Assembly (NCBI RefSeq): GCF_037392515.1
Contig: NC_090288.1
Span: 806,001 to 870,000, forward strand
From: Haliotis asinina
Lineage: Eukaryota; Mollusca; Gastropoda; Lepetellida; Haliotidae
Length of the DNA stretch: 64,000 nucleotides
Direction of reading: 5' to 3'
The position numbers and the translations under genes were made by a program. Under the pieces are notes generated by a model. The model saw only the letters and a program-made list of their open reading frames with translations. It ran no database searches and was not told the origin of the DNA. Numbering within the stretch: the stretch's first letter is position 1; the number at the start of each line of letters is the position of its first letter. Positions 33,700 through 44,789 of the stretch are shown in pieces.

Positions 33700-33918
33700 T
33701 GTTTTACCTGGGCACAGCTCTCACATTTTTTTTCGATTACGAGGATCGGGTGGTCAGACTGACTTGGCTGATACGTGTCATCATATCTCAACTGCGTAGA
33801 TCGACGCCCATGATCCTCATCAGTGGATTGTCTGGTCCAGACGCGATTATTCAAAGACCAACGCAACACAACTGGAACATTACCGAGTGCGGCGTAAAAT
33901 TCACTCACTCAATCACCC
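33700..33918 (-). mobile_element. Abalone-type dispersed short repeat, full-length or nearly so
   Basis: The reverse complement begins near TGAGTGAGTGAATTTTACGC, then ACTCGGTAATGTTCCAG, TCTGGACCAGACAATCCA, ATCGATCTACGCAGTTG-like and AAGTCAG..GACCACCCGATCC. The last part matches the element at the left window edge, and the first part matches the tail of the SINE at 19609-19758. It ends only a few bases before the Tc1 element at 33931. Confidence 0.7.
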
Positions 33919-34123
33919 ACTGTATATTTATAGTCTGGTTCATAATTATTGAGAATTTTTCTTCTTACTTTGAGCTATCCTAACACCTCAACTGAGTCAC
34001 TGATACTTAAAACTAAGTAATGGTATAAGGGAGGTAACTCATCTTGGCCTACTGAGCATAGTACAATTAGAGTTACCTCCCCTGAATTTGTAGCAGACGT
34101 CATTTTCCTCAGCACTGTCAACA

Positions 34124-35102
34124 ATGTCTGCTGAAGATAAAAGAAGGTTGATTTTTAAGTTGTGTAATCAAGGAATTGATGATGTAAATACATTGGCAGA
34201 GAGAACAGGAACTCCTCTTTCTACTGTGTATAGGATTAGGAAGAATTTTAAAGAGGGAAAGGATTTGGGGCACCAGAAAGGAGCAGGGAGACCCAGAAAA
34301 TTGGACTTCTCAGATCGCGTCCGGCTGGGAATTTTAGCGTCTAAAAAGCAAAGGGCAAGCATCTCCAACATCAGGTATGAAATGATAGAAAGGGGATCAA
34401 CAGTTGTATCAAAATCTACAGTTAGAAGAAATTTGATTGATCTTGGATGGGAGAAAAAGACTGGAATTCCTTCTCCTCTCATGAAACAAGAACATAAAGA
34501 CAGGCGTGTTGAGTGGTGTTTGGCACATGAAAACTTTGACTGGGAAAATGTGATTTTTACTGATGAAAGCTCAATATGGGTATATCCCAATAATGTGAAA
34601 ATATGGACAAAGTCTGCGTCAGCACCGTTGTATCGACGACCTAAATACAGCCCAAAGTTTCATGTATGGGGAGGGATATCCTTATTAGGAACGACCCCGC
34701 TGTGTGTGTTTGAGGGAAATCTGACAAGTCAACGCTACACTAACATATTAGATAATTTTCTCCTTCCATGTGCACGTGTTTTATGGAAATGACTGGATTT
34801 TGCAGCAAGATAATGATCCTAAACACACCGCAAAACATGCCAAGCGGTGGTTTCAGGAGAAAAATGTGACTGCATTACCATTTCCTGCATATAGTCCTGA
34901 CTTAAATCCCATTGAGAACATTTGGGGGATGATGAAGGAATGTGTGAATCAAAAGGGGTTGACAAAAATTGAAGACATGAAGAGAGAAGTGGTCCGATAC
35001 TGGGACAGCATAACTCACGAGACACTAACCTCTCTGATAGGAAGTATGCCTACCCGTCTTAGACTGTGCCGTGAAGCTCAAGGAGACTTGATAAAATATT
35101 AA
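34124..35102 (+). pseudogene. Tc1-family transposase (DD34E), one frameshift from open
   Basis: This would catalyse excision and insertion of the host Tc1 element. The frame from ATG 34124 encodes an N-terminal helix-turn-helix region (Q-G-I-D-D-V-N-T-L-A-E-R-T-G-T), a G-A-G-R-P-R-K GRPR-type hook, and the first catalytic Asp in V-I-F-T-D-E-S-S. After a shift near 34779-34782 (a TTTT run; one extra T would restore the frame) the second frame holds Q-Q-D-N-D-P-K-H-T-A and S-P-D-L-N-P-I-E-N-I-W. The last Asp-Glu spacing is exactly 34. Total length is about 326 residues, close to the family norm of 340. No other defect is visible. The frameshift may be real or a sequencing error. Confidence 0.9.
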
Positions 35103-35132
35103 ATTGTTACCTACACAACATGAAAAGGTCAG

Positions 35133-35540
35133 TGGACTGAAGAACGGTTCGTGGAATGCGTATTCGGACATGTTTAGTTAGTGGATGTTTTGTTCTTGGA
35201 CAGTGTGTTGTGCTCGCAAACGCACTACGCTTCGCGGAAAGGACTTCTGCACGAGATTTCCATGCATGCATCTGATATAAGGACAGGTTGTGATTCTGTA
35301 AAACAGTATTAGGGTTAGGTTAGGAGAGTTATGATACTGATTATGTGACGACTGTGTGTTAGATGTTGAACGGTTGACTTGTTAGAAATTAGTTGGTCAT
35401 AATCGGACCTCAGTGGGATATTGCCAGTGTGCGGTGTCTTACACTCGTTAGTTTATTGTAGACAGACAATTGTGGGGAAATAAAATTTGGGGTTGGATAA
35501 ATGGAGTTTTGTTTTGTTTTGTAAATTCCACTGCAAAACA
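35133..35540 (+). repeat. 5' LTR of the BEL/Pao element
   Basis: Starts TGGACTGAAGAACGG and ends CCACTGCAAAACA (TG..CA). The length is 408 bp. Near the 3' end GGGGAAATAAAATTTGG supplies an AATAAA polyadenylation signal. Nearly identical to 41496-41899. Confidence 0.97.
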
Positions 35541-35543
35541 AAA

Positions 35544-35554
35544 TGGTAGCAGAG
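35544..35554 (+). other. Primer-binding site, initiator tRNA-Met type
   Basis: TGGTAGCAGAG lies three bases inside the 5' LTR. It is complementary to the 3' end of animal initiator tRNA-Met (CUCUGCUACCA). It would prime minus-strand DNA synthesis. Confidence 0.8.
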
Positions 35555-35619
35555 CGTGGTTGTTTTAGGTTAGTTGCTGGTTAGTTCTGTCAAAGGTTTG
35601 GTTAGGTTGATTTTACATC

Positions 35620-37140
35620 ATGTCGGAGAAAGCAGTGAAGCAGAAAGCTTCAGTGGATGAGGCCAAGGTTGCAAAAATAGAAGTTAGTGACAAAATCATC
35701 AAATTAAAGAAACAAAAAGCAGCAGCTAAAACTGCTTTTACAAAATGCAAAAACAAACTGTATAATTTGATAGAACATGCTGATGTTCCTTCCCGTCGGG
35801 AGGTAAGAGATGTAACTGACAAGGTAAGTTCACTTCATCTTAAGGCAGTGAATATCATGGTTGACTTGATTCAGGCATATTCAGATATTGGGGAAGCTGG
35901 AAACAAAACGCAGGTCTACAAAGAACTTGCGTCAGTAGAAGGGATAAATGAAGATGTTGTTAAAATGGCACAAACATATTTGAATGAGAGGTCAGATGCT
36001 ACTTCTGTAAGCAGCATAAGAACAGGTTTATCAGTGCTATTCTATCAGGAAAATCAAGTCGAACAAACAGCACAATCTGATCAAAAAAAATACAAACTTC
36101 AAACAGAACATTGACAATGAACAAGGCATAAATAAGAATGTTGTCACAGTGAAAAAAGAGGAGAAAGTCGAATGTCTGGATCCCAAGTTAAATGTGGTTG
36201 AAACTTCTGGAGCATATTGTGATGTTCGCAGAACAGATCCTATCACAACTAGACATGAGCTTGGAAGGGATATGTGGAAGCAACTCAAAAGAGTCTCCAT
36301 ACCCACATTTAATGGTGACATTAACATGTTTGAGAATTGGAAAGCGGCATTTGTAGCTTGTGTGGACATGGACCAGCCACCCCCGAATACAAACTGTTAC
36401 AGTTAAGACAATGTCTTACCGGAGAAGCATTGAAAGTAATAGCTAGTTTAGGTCATAGTGCGGCTGCATATGACATCGCATTAGAACGTCTTGAACGTAA
36501 GTATGGTGGCAAAAGACGTAACATCGCTTTGAAGTTAGAAGAAATAACAAAGTTCAGACCAATTAGGTCAGGTAATGCCAGGGACTTGGAGAAGTTTGGT
36601 GACTTGCTTGATATTTTGGTGGCAAACCTTAGAGAATCAGATAAGTTAGAAGAGTTGGGTAATGGAACCTTATACTCACAATTGCTACAGAAATTAACAG
36701 AGGCCATGGTACTACAATATCAGAGGTGGATATTTGAGACACAGAGACAGGAATCTGTCGAAGTCCTTAGGGAATGGATTCTGCAAGAATCAGAGTTTCA
36801 GGTCATTGCAAGTGAAGTGATAAATGGGGTTGCTGAAAGGCAGAAATCACATGAACGTAAAACATCAGGTAAAAATGGGACGTTCTTTGGCAATAAAGAA
36901 AACACAACGGGTCAATGTCAAATGTGCTCAGGTGCAAATCATGAGATGTGGAAGTGCACCAAGTTCAAAGACTTGAGCGTTAGTAAGAGGTGGGAGGTTG
37001 CAAAGAGGTTGAATCTTTGCTTCCGTTATTTAGGTCCCAACCACTGTGGTAGGAGTTGCACTAGGTTTAGTGAATGTGGAATAGGTGGTTGTTTAGCTAA
37101 CCACAATCGCTTACTTCACACTGATAGGAAAGTAAGGACT
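35620..37140 (+). pseudogene. gag: BEL/Pao gag region
   Basis: Starts at ATG 35620 with a Lys/Ala-rich, coiled-coil-like N-terminal part, followed by a DUF1759-like capsid region (F-N-G-D..F-E-N-W near 36310; L-T-G-E-A-L-K near 36420). A CCHC zinc knuckle with C-x2-C-x4-H-x4-C spacing lies at 36916-36957. The second knuckle near 37017 has Tyr where the second Cys is expected (C-F-R-Y-L-G-P-N-H-C). The frame shifts in an A8 run (36083-36090) and returns in a C5 run (36380-36384). It would package element RNA into virus-like particles. Whether the two homopolymer shifts are genuine is uncertain. Confidence 0.85.
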
Positions 37141-37199
37141 TGGACAGATGGGGCAATGGTAAGTTACCCCTTAAATCCTGTGAATGAAACGCAACCAAC

Positions 37200-37623
37200 C
37201 ACAATGTCTACCTCTCAATGTGACATATCATACACAGCACTGAGAACTGTTCCAGTAGTTCTCAAAAATGGACATGGCAGGATTACAGTGAATGCTCTCT
37301 TAGATGATGCAAGCACGCAGACATACATAAATGAAGATATAGCTCCAGAACTTGGGTTACAAGGACATAATCAAAAGGTGTCAGTGAATGTTCTAAATGG
37401 CCGAAAGGAGAGTTTTGAATCAATGACTGTTAACTTTGGGTTTGAAAGCATTGATGGTTCAGTTGATGTATCAATGTCAGCTTTCACAACTACGAATGTT
37501 ACAGGCAAAATGCAAGTAGTAGATTGGGAGAAACATGGACAAAAATGGAAACATTTGGATCACATTAAATTTCCAAAACTTATTTCTCGTACTGTGGTTG
37601 ATGTCCTCATAGGCATTGACTAG
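37200..37623 (+). pseudogene. BEL/Pao aspartic protease region (DUF1758-like)
   Basis: Continues in frame with gag. The motif A-L-L-D-D-A-S-T-Q-T-Y-I corresponds to the retropepsin active-site loop of BEL elements, where 'DS/DT' follows LLD. A V-L-I-G-I-D motif, the second conserved protease block, closes the region and is immediately followed by an in-frame TAG at 37621-37623, where related elements have a sense codon. It would process the Gag-Pol polyprotein. Confidence 0.75.
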
Positions 37624-39937
37624 ATCGACCTTCATCGTTCATATAAAGAGGTAAGTGGTGGTCCAGGAGAACCGGTTGCAAGACTTACACCTCTTGGTTG
37701 GACATGCATAGGACGTGTTCACTGTGAGAACCAAACACATTTTGCAAGTACTTTTCTCGTTGATAACAATAGAACTGAACTGCAGAATCTCGATGCTTTA
37801 GTGCACAAGTTCTGGGAATTGGAGAACATTTCGTGTAGCTCAGTGAATGACTACACTGATGATGAAATGGCTGCAGTTGAAAAAGTTAAACAGACACTTC
37901 AGTACAACAATGGCCATTACCAAGTAGGTATACCTTGGAAAAATGACACACAGACATTACCAGACAATTACAACATGGCTTTCAGTCGTCTTCTTAGCAC
38001 TGAGAAGAAACTGTCGAAGAACAAAGAGATTGCTGAAGCATATTGCTCAGTTCTTGATCAGTATGTGGAAAAAGGATACATTTGTAAGGCACAGTCAGAG
38101 GGAAGTGAGATTCAATGGTTACTACCTCATTTTCCTGTAGTTCGTTCAGACAGGACTACAACCAAAGTACGCATTGTATTCGATGCTTCTGCAAAGTGTC
38201 AGGGAGTTTCACTCAATGACACAATACATCCAGGACCGAAATTGCAAAATGACCTTTTTGAAATCTTGCTCCGTTTTAGGAAGCAACCCATAGCACTTGT
38301 TTGTGACATCTCAGAGATGTACCTACAAATTGAGGTGAAACCTGAAGATCGTAAATACCTCAGGTTTCTATGGCGATCCATGAATTTAAATGAAGAACCA
38401 AAAGTGTATGAGTTTAAACGAGTGTTGTTCGGCTTGAATTGTTCACCATTCATAGCACAATACATTTCTCAAGAACATGCAAAAGCACATCAGACTGAAT
38501 TTCCACTAGCTGCAGACACTGTAGTAAACTTCACATACATGGACGATAGTATGATTTCAGTTGAAGATGAGATAACTGGGGCAGAGTTGTACAATCAGTT
38601 GAGTGAGCTATGGCGCACAGCAGGTATGAACGCTAGAAAATGGCTTTCAAATTCCGTTAGAATCAAGGGCACAGAAGGTAAACATCAACAAAAATGAATT
38701 ACCGTCAGTGAAAACACTAGGTCTTATGTGGATTGCAAATGATGATGAGTTCAGTTTCTGTATGAATGTTCCTGAAGACAATTTGAAGACGATAACCAAA
38801 CGAATGTTTCTCGGTGAAATCGCAAGGATCTTTGATCCACTTGGACTCTTGACACCTTTCACCATTGTGGGTAAAATGATGATACAAGAGATGTGGATAG
38901 CAGGTGTCGGATGGGATGAACAGCTTGATCCGGATCTGAATCTTAGAACTTTGAAATGGGTGAATGAGGTGAAAGAGTTATGCCATATCAGAGTACCACG
39001 GTGCTTGAGAACCAAATCTGAAATAGAAAGCAAAACATTTCATGTATTTACAGATGCATCCCAAGATGCATATGGAGCAGCAATATATGCAGTTTATACT
39101 TACCAGAGCGGGGAGGTGGTGAGTCGTTTAGTTACCTCCAAAAGCAGGGTTGCTCCTCTTCACTCTGTAAGCATTCCAAGAATGGAGCTGATGGCAGCAG
39201 TTCTTGGGGTAAAATTGTTTGTTGCTTCAGCAAAGGTGTTAGAACTGTCCAGTGTCAACACACATTTTGGGTGTGACAGTAGCAATGTGTTATGTTGGAT
39301 AAAAAGCCAGAGTAGACAATACAAGTCGTTTGTGGCAAATCGCATTGGTTACATCCAGGAACATACCAGTCCATATCAGTGGAAATATGTTCCATCTCAG
39401 TTAAATCCTGCAGACATACTTACCAGGGGTACATCAGTGAAGAATCTAGCCAGTAGTACATGGCTGACAGGACCAGCATTTCTGACTTTCACAGAAAGTG
39501 AATGGCCAGATCAAACTGATAGATTTCATAGTGAAAGTACTTCTGAAATGAAGAAAGCATCTAGAAAAAGGGAACTTGTTACTCTACTGACTGAAGGTGA
39601 GGGGAAAACATGGCGTCTTCATCCATCCAGATACTCTGACTGGAAGAGGTTGACTAGAATATATGCATGGGTATGCAGATTTATTACCAATGCACGTATT
39701 TCACCAAAATTGAGACACATGGGTAATTTGGGGGTAGAGGAAATCCAAGATGCTGAGATAAGAATCATTAGTCAGATGCAACAACAGGAATTTGCGAACG
39801 AATTTCATGCATTACAACATGGAAAACAACTTCCAAAAGACAGCAAACTCAATGGACTTCAGCCAATAATCGATGAAGAGGGGCTCATTAGATGCAGTGG
39901 CAGGCTGAAATATGCTGATTGCTTGTCTTGGGAAGCA
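37624..39937 (+). pseudogene. pol: BEL/Pao reverse transcriptase and RNase H region
   Basis: After the TAG the same frame reads into the connector (L-T-P-L-G-W-T-C-I-G) and RT: V-R-I-V-F-D-A-S-A-K near 38168, then C-D-I-S-E-M-Y-L with the first Asp, then the catalytic Y-M-D-D at 38536-38547. The frame shifts near 38657, where no obvious homopolymer is present. It continues with the Pao-type G-L-M-W block and F-D-P-L-G-L-L. RNase H follows with F-T-D-A-S-Q-D-A-Y-G near 39048, M-E-L near 39181 and C-D-S-S-N near 39271. It would copy element RNA into DNA. Catalytic residues are intact. Confidence 0.92.
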
Positions 39938-39940
39938 TGA

Positions 39941-41112
39941 GTCGCAATAATCTTGCCTCGAAAAAACTGGGTGACAAGACTTATCGTAAAACATTACCAC
40001 GAAGCAGGTAAACATGCAGTAGGTACAAATCAAACTTTGGCTGCTCTCTCCTCAAGATACTGGGTCACTGCTGCTCGGGAAGAGATTCGAGCCTGGGAGA
40101 CAGAATGTGCCTTTTGTCGAAGACAAAAGGGTCAACCGAGACCTCAGATTATGGCTCCACTTCCAAAGCTTAGAGTTAGCTATTCACTGAGAGCATTTAC
40201 TCAAGTTGGAGTGGACTATGCAGGGCCTTTTCTGACTATCCAAGGAAGATCAAAGAAAAGACAAAAACGATATTTATGTCTCTTTACTTGTTTGTCCACA
40301 AGGGTTGTACATCTGGAAATGTCATATGGTCTTGACAGTGACTCATTTTTGAATGCCTTCTTTCGTATGACAAATAGGAGAGGGATTCCTAAAGAGGTAG
40401 TATCCGATAATGGAACTAACTTTATAGGTGCTGTGAAGGAATTGCGGGATTTGGTTAAACAACTTGATGTGACTGCTCAATCATCCTTGGCTAACAAGGG
40501 AGTCATCTGGAGATTCAACCCTCCTCATGCACCACATTTTGGTGGTGTCTTTGAATGTATGATTAAATCGGCGAAAAAAGCTATCTTTGCCATTTTGGGT
40601 AAAGGGGACGTCACAGATGAAGAACTAACAGCATTTACTGCAGCCGAAGCACTCATCAATTCTCGTCCACTCACTTATCAAAGTGCTAACTGCCAAGATG
40701 ATGTACCTTTAACCCCAAATCATCTTATGCATGGACAAGTTGGTGGGACATTTGCGCCAGATAGTGTTGATACAACACCATACAACCCCAGAAAAAGATG
40801 GAGACGAGTACAAGAACTTGTGCGGCACTTCTGGAGGAGGTGGTTGAGAGAACTACTACCAACTCTTCAAGTCCGAAAGAAGTGGAGAGAGAGACTAATC
40901 GCAATCTGAAGGTAAATGATGTCGTCATCTTAGTATCACCAGATTCTCCACGTGGAAGTTGGCCTTTGGGGAGAATCGTCAACACATATCCAGGCAAGGA
41001 TGGACATGTTCGGGTCGTGCAAGTGAAGATGGGGAAGACTACGCTGATGCGACCGGTGACAAAGGTATGTCCACTGGAATGGAGCTCAGAGGAGGACTTC
41101 AAGGAAGATTAA
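39941..41112 (+). pseudogene. BEL/Pao integrase region
   Basis: Same frame as RNase H, separated only by a TGA at 39938-39940 (CGA to TGA, a CpG transition, is the simplest origin). The HHCC zinc domain has H-Y-H-E-A-G-K-H and C-A-F-C. The catalytic triad is visible: Asp in G-V-D-Y-A-G-P-F (40214), Asp in S-D-N-G-T-N-F (40406), Glu in G-V-F-E-C (40553). A (GA)5 run at 40885-40894 causes a shift, after which the C-terminal V-V-I-L-V-S-P-D, W-P-L-G-R-I and the final P-L-E-W block run to a TAA at 41110-41112. It would insert the cDNA into the genome with a 5 bp duplication. Confidence 0.92.
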
Positions 41113-41474
41113 GTAGATCAGGGATGCAGAGGAATCGAGACGATGGAACGTAGCCTGGAGAAGGGATTAATCGTCGTTGTCTGGAGGTATCAACAGGATG
41201 GATCTTCGCCTGGAGGATAAATTGTCATCGTCGGCAGAAATCTCAAGAGGATGGGCACATTGAAGACAAGGATGGAGCATGGATGATGGATCAAGTTCGT
41301 GTGGATAACTAAATTCGATGGACTTCTGTATGGAGGATTGACTTTTCAAGATTCAAATAAGGATACAAAAGGACTATTTCCCAGGATTTGTGTATGTGAA
41401 ATGTACATTTTCATTTTGTGTGATTCATGATTCTTTGATATCTACCAACTTCTGATAGACAGGAGTCTATCATG
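41113..41474 (+). other. Untranslated 3' part of the BEL/Pao element
   Basis: Lies between the integrase stop and the polypurine tract. It is purine-rich with repeated GGAGG and GGATGG motifs. No envelope-like frame is present. Confidence 0.6.
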
Positions 41475-41495
41475 GAGGGGGGGGGGGGGGGGGGA
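41475..41495 (+). other. Polypurine tract of the BEL/Pao element
   Basis: GA followed by 18 consecutive G (41477-41494) and A, immediately before the 3' LTR, where plus-strand synthesis would begin. A pure G18 run is prone to length error. Confidence 0.85.
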
Positions 41496-41899
41496 TGGAC
41501 TGAAGAACGGTTCGTGGAATGCGTATTCGGACATGTTTAGTTAGTGGATGTTTTGTTCTTGGACAGTGTGTTGTGCTCGCAAACGCACTACGCTTCGCGG
41601 AAAGGACTTCTGCACGAGATTTCCATGCATGCATCTGATATAAGGACAGGTTGTGATTCTGTAAAACAGTATTAGGGTTAGGTTAGGAGAGTTATGATAC
41701 TGATTATGTGACGTCTGTGTGTTAGATGTTGAACGGTTGACTTGTTAGAAATTAGTTGGTCATAATCGGACCTCAGTGGGATATTGCCAGTGTGCGGTGT
41801 CTTACACTCGTTAGTTTATTGTAGACAGACAATTGTGGGGAAATAAAATTTGGGGTTGGATAAATGGAGTTTTTGTTTTGTAAATTCCACTGCAAAACA
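41496..41899 (+). repeat. 3' LTR of the BEL/Pao element
   Basis: 404 bp, TGGACTGAAG to GCAAAACA. Differs from the 5' LTR by one base (GACGTCTG) and a shorter GTTTT tract near the end. Confidence 0.97.
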
Positions 41900-41999
41900 G
41901 TCAGTTCACTTTCACAATACATTCAGTTTTATCTGATTTGTTCTCGTTTAATAATATGAAATGCTTTAGCTATTCTCAATAATTTTGAACCATACTGTA

Positions 42000-42639
42000 T
42001 CATCAATCATTGGCTATTTTCTGTATATTCAACATCAGTCACTGGCCATGTTCTGTGACACAACTTTTAGTGTTCCTCCCAACAGGTATTCCCTTTTAGT
42101 ACATTAGATCTGTGAGCATGTAGTTGATCTCTTCAAAAACAGTTTTTCATTGTAGTGAACAAGTCGCCTTTGTAGCGAACTTGAACACATTCACGTGGAC
42201 GAATGTGTAAACGGCACAATTGGTTTTGGTCATCTCCGCCCAGTCCGAGATGAGGCATGTGGTTTACGTCAGAAGCATATCAGCTCGCTGTCTCTCAGCA
42301 TACATGAAATGCTTCAGGCGTCTGTCTTCTCACGGCCGTCACTGTCACGATTGTTTTGTTAAGCAGCAGTCCTTTCATATGGACAGGTATTCGTCATGGA
42401 ATGCAGTCAGTGTGCAGACACCAGGAACGCGGTGGTGTTTGAAGGCACGCCCACAACTGACGTCTCCGTGACGGCCACACCTTCGACAGACTGAATGTAA
42501 ACCCAGTCGTATACATCTTGAAAATATGCAGATCTGGACAATATACTAATCAGCGTTTAGGCTTACCTGTATTAACCAAATTCACCAACTGAAAAGGGCT
42601 GTCCACATCACGACACGGACATTCAAACCACACAGGTTG
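42000..42639. other. Unassigned sequence
   Basis: No gene recognised. On the minus strand near 42370-42490 a short Cys-containing open segment (C-R-R-C-G-R-H-G-D-V-S-C-G) has zinc-binding spacing, but it has no splice or homology support. Confidence 0.35.
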
Positions 42640-43590
42640 TATCTCCCGACATGCACAGGGTGTTCTGTACGTTCACCCCAAACTTCCCCCCACATCCCCG
42701 GAGATGCACAGGGTGCTGTGTACATTCACACCGCGCTTCCCCCAGATGCACAGGGTGCTCTGTACAATTATTCTAACCTTCCCCCAAATCCCTCGAGATG
42801 CACAGTGTGTTGTGTACATTCACCCCAAACTTCCCCCAAATGTTCCACTATGCACAGGGTGTTGTGTACATTCACCCAAAACTTCCCCCACACACCCCGA
42901 GATACACAGGGTGTTGTGTACATTCACTCCAAACGTCCCCCACATCCCCCAAGATGCACAGGGTTTTGTCTACATCCACCCCAAACTTCCTCAACATCCC
43001 CCAAGATACACAGGGTGTTGTCTACATTCACTCCACACGTCCCCCACATCCCCCAAGATGCACAGGGTTTTGTCTACATCCACCCCAAACTTCCTCAACA
43101 TCCCCCAAGATACACAGGGTGTTGTCTACATTCACCCTAAAGTTCCCCCACATCCCCCAAGATGCACAGGGTTTTGTCTACATTCACCCCAAACTTCCCC
43201 CAAATCCCCCGAGATACACAGGGTGTTGTCTACATTCACTCCAAACGTCCCCCACATCCCCCAAGATGCACAGGGTTTTGTCTACATCCACCCCAAACTT
43301 CCTCAACATCCCCCAAGATACACAGGGTGTTGTCTACATTCACCCTAAAGTTCCCCCACATCCCCCAAGATGCACAGGGTTTTGTCTACATCCACCCCAA
43401 ACTTCCTCAACATCCCCCAAGATACACAGGGTGTTGTCTACATTCACCCTAAAGTTCCCCCACATCCCCCAAGATGCACAGGGTTTTGTCTACATTCACC
43501 CCAAACTTCCCCCACCTCCCCCAAGATACACAGGGTGTTGTGTACATTCACTCTATGCTTCCACCGCATCCCCCGAAATGCACGTAGGTT
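42640..43590. repeat. 52 bp minisatellite, about 18 units (second, unrelated 52-mer family)
   Basis: The unit is GATGCACAGGGTTTTGTCTA then CATTCACCCCAAACTTCCCC then CACATCCCCCAA. In the centre two variants alternate (GATGCACAGGGTTTTG and GATACACAGGGTGTTG), giving a 104 bp dimer. Edge units are diverged. All three plus-strand frames read through because the unit has no stops; not evidence of coding. Confidence 0.93.
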
Positions 43591-44601
43591 GAAACACCAG
43601 AAGATCCGTGCCATATATTAGGTGGTCGGGCTCCGTGATTCAATCTGTGTTCGTCACGTCAGTCACTTGGATGTCTGGTCTGACCTCGGGTATTTAGAAA
43701 CTGTCGTCAAGTTGCCCAAGTATTGCTGAATGCTACACAGAGTCTTGAGCGACTTTTGATGGATGACTTTATTTTAGCACTTTGGAACTGGATTGGGGAG
43801 CATTGGTTCTCAAGTGAACCCTTTGTACGCCCACTATTGAAATACGGTGATAGACGTGCTATAATTACACACTGCTATATACAGACATCCACAGCAGGTA
43901 TTACAGACAAGATCTGCCTTGGGTTGCTGTTTTGTAGGACGATATCTCAAAGACATCACGACCTACTTCACCTGGGTATCACCACTCCGTCCCCGATATT
44001 ACATCTGTGCGCGTGACGTGATGGCCTACTTGAAACTTTCAAGGAAAATATATGTGTTGACTTGGTGAACCACACAGCGTTGTGATAACAGGTAACAGAA
44101 CATCAACAGATCGATATGCTTGAACGAGTGTGAACACTTGGATCATGTCCTATATAGTTTCATATTGGTTGTATTGACTGTGGGCATCAACTGTGGAAAA
44201 ACGGCTCACGCCGTTGGTGTAATTACACCGTTGTCCCTCGATAATTTACTTTGTACATTCCTGGCAGGCTATGGCTGCATGATTAAATCTGAGATAAGAG
44301 ACCTTTTACTTTCTGAACCAACACACTAAAAGTCATGCACTGATATTATCTCAGCATTACTTTAATTTGAGATAAAAGTATTCCGTCACCGAAAATTATT
44401 CCTCTGGCGTCTCAGACGGGCGCTATGAATGGCATTTGAAGGGATAAACGGTGTTTTAAGTCCGCGTACATGCCCCACTGTGACACACGTTATCAACTAC
44501 TTGAATTCTTTCAGTGGACCAGTCACATCAATGTGCATGTCGATGGCAGGTGTGTATCACTCCGTCTGCCTTTTCAGCAGGGCAGTTAACTCCTGGCGGG
44601 T
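43591..44601. other. Unassigned sequence
   Basis: No gene recognised. Plus-strand open stretches at 43723-44016, 44120-44329 and 44429-44644 have no recognisable domain. Confidence 0.4.
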
Positions 44602-44789
44602 TTGCGATATATCGGCGCGCACATGTTATTTTGTGATATCCTAGTAAATACAGTTATTTGGAGATATCGTGATGTATACAACGTATTTTGCGATACCTTG
44701 GTATATACAGGTTGTTTTTCGACATCCTGGTATATCCATGTTATTTTGTTATATCCTTTTATATATGCATGTTGTTTTGTGCGACATCC
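44602..44789. repeat. Diverged 31 bp precursor repeats at the edge of the 38 bp satellite
   Basis: About six degenerate units of the form GCGATATCCTGGTATATACA then TGTTATTTTGT. They align with the 38-mer (ATGTATCCTGGTGTGTACAT, GTTATTATAGACCTGATG) except for about 7 extra bases around AGACCTGA in the latter. They grade into it at 44790. They look like the older monomer form from which the satellite expanded. Confidence 0.7.

Larger units (their letters stand above)
35133..41899 (+). mobile_element. BEL/Pao LTR retrotransposon, 6.77 kb, recent insertion
   Basis: Complete architecture: 5' LTR 35133-35540, primer-binding site 35544, gag-pol 35620-41112, polypurine tract 41475-41495, 3' LTR 41496-41899, and a perfect 5 bp duplication GTCAG (35128-35132, 41900-41904). 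The domain order Gag, protease, RT, RNase H, integrase and the DUF1759/DUF1758-type sequences identify the BEL/Pao group. The LTRs differ by one substitution (GACGACTG versus GACGTCTG) and a 4-5 bp repeat-length change, so insertion was recent. It sits inside the Tc1 element, so it is younger than that. The reading frame carries two stops and five shifts. Confidence 0.95.
33931..41997 (+). mobile_element. Tc1-like transposon interrupted by a BEL/Pao retrotransposon
   Basis: The left TIR, 33931-33956 (TAGTCTGGTTCATAATTATT..), matches the inverted right TIR at 41972-41997 (CAGTATGGTTCAAAATTATT..), with about four mismatches over 26 bp. TA dinucleotides flank both ends (33929-33930, 41998-41999), as expected for Tc1/mariner. 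The Tc1 proper is 33931-35132 plus 41905-41997, about 1.3 kb. Just inside the left end, AGGGAGGTAACTC near 34030 is inverted near 34069-34081. The transposase frame lies at 34124-35102. Confidence 0.85.

Noticed and set aside
42370..42490. Cys-rich minus-strand segment as a zinc-binding exon
   Set aside because: Only about 30 residues, no splice sites or homology; spacing alone is too weak.
24950..43590. Relationship between the two 52 bp arrays
   Set aside because: Same period but no shared sequence on either strand.
42637..43621. Repeat-containing proteins in three plus frames (H-R-V-L-S-T-F-T-P type)
   Set aside because: Same cause: a stop-free 52 bp unit read in all frames.
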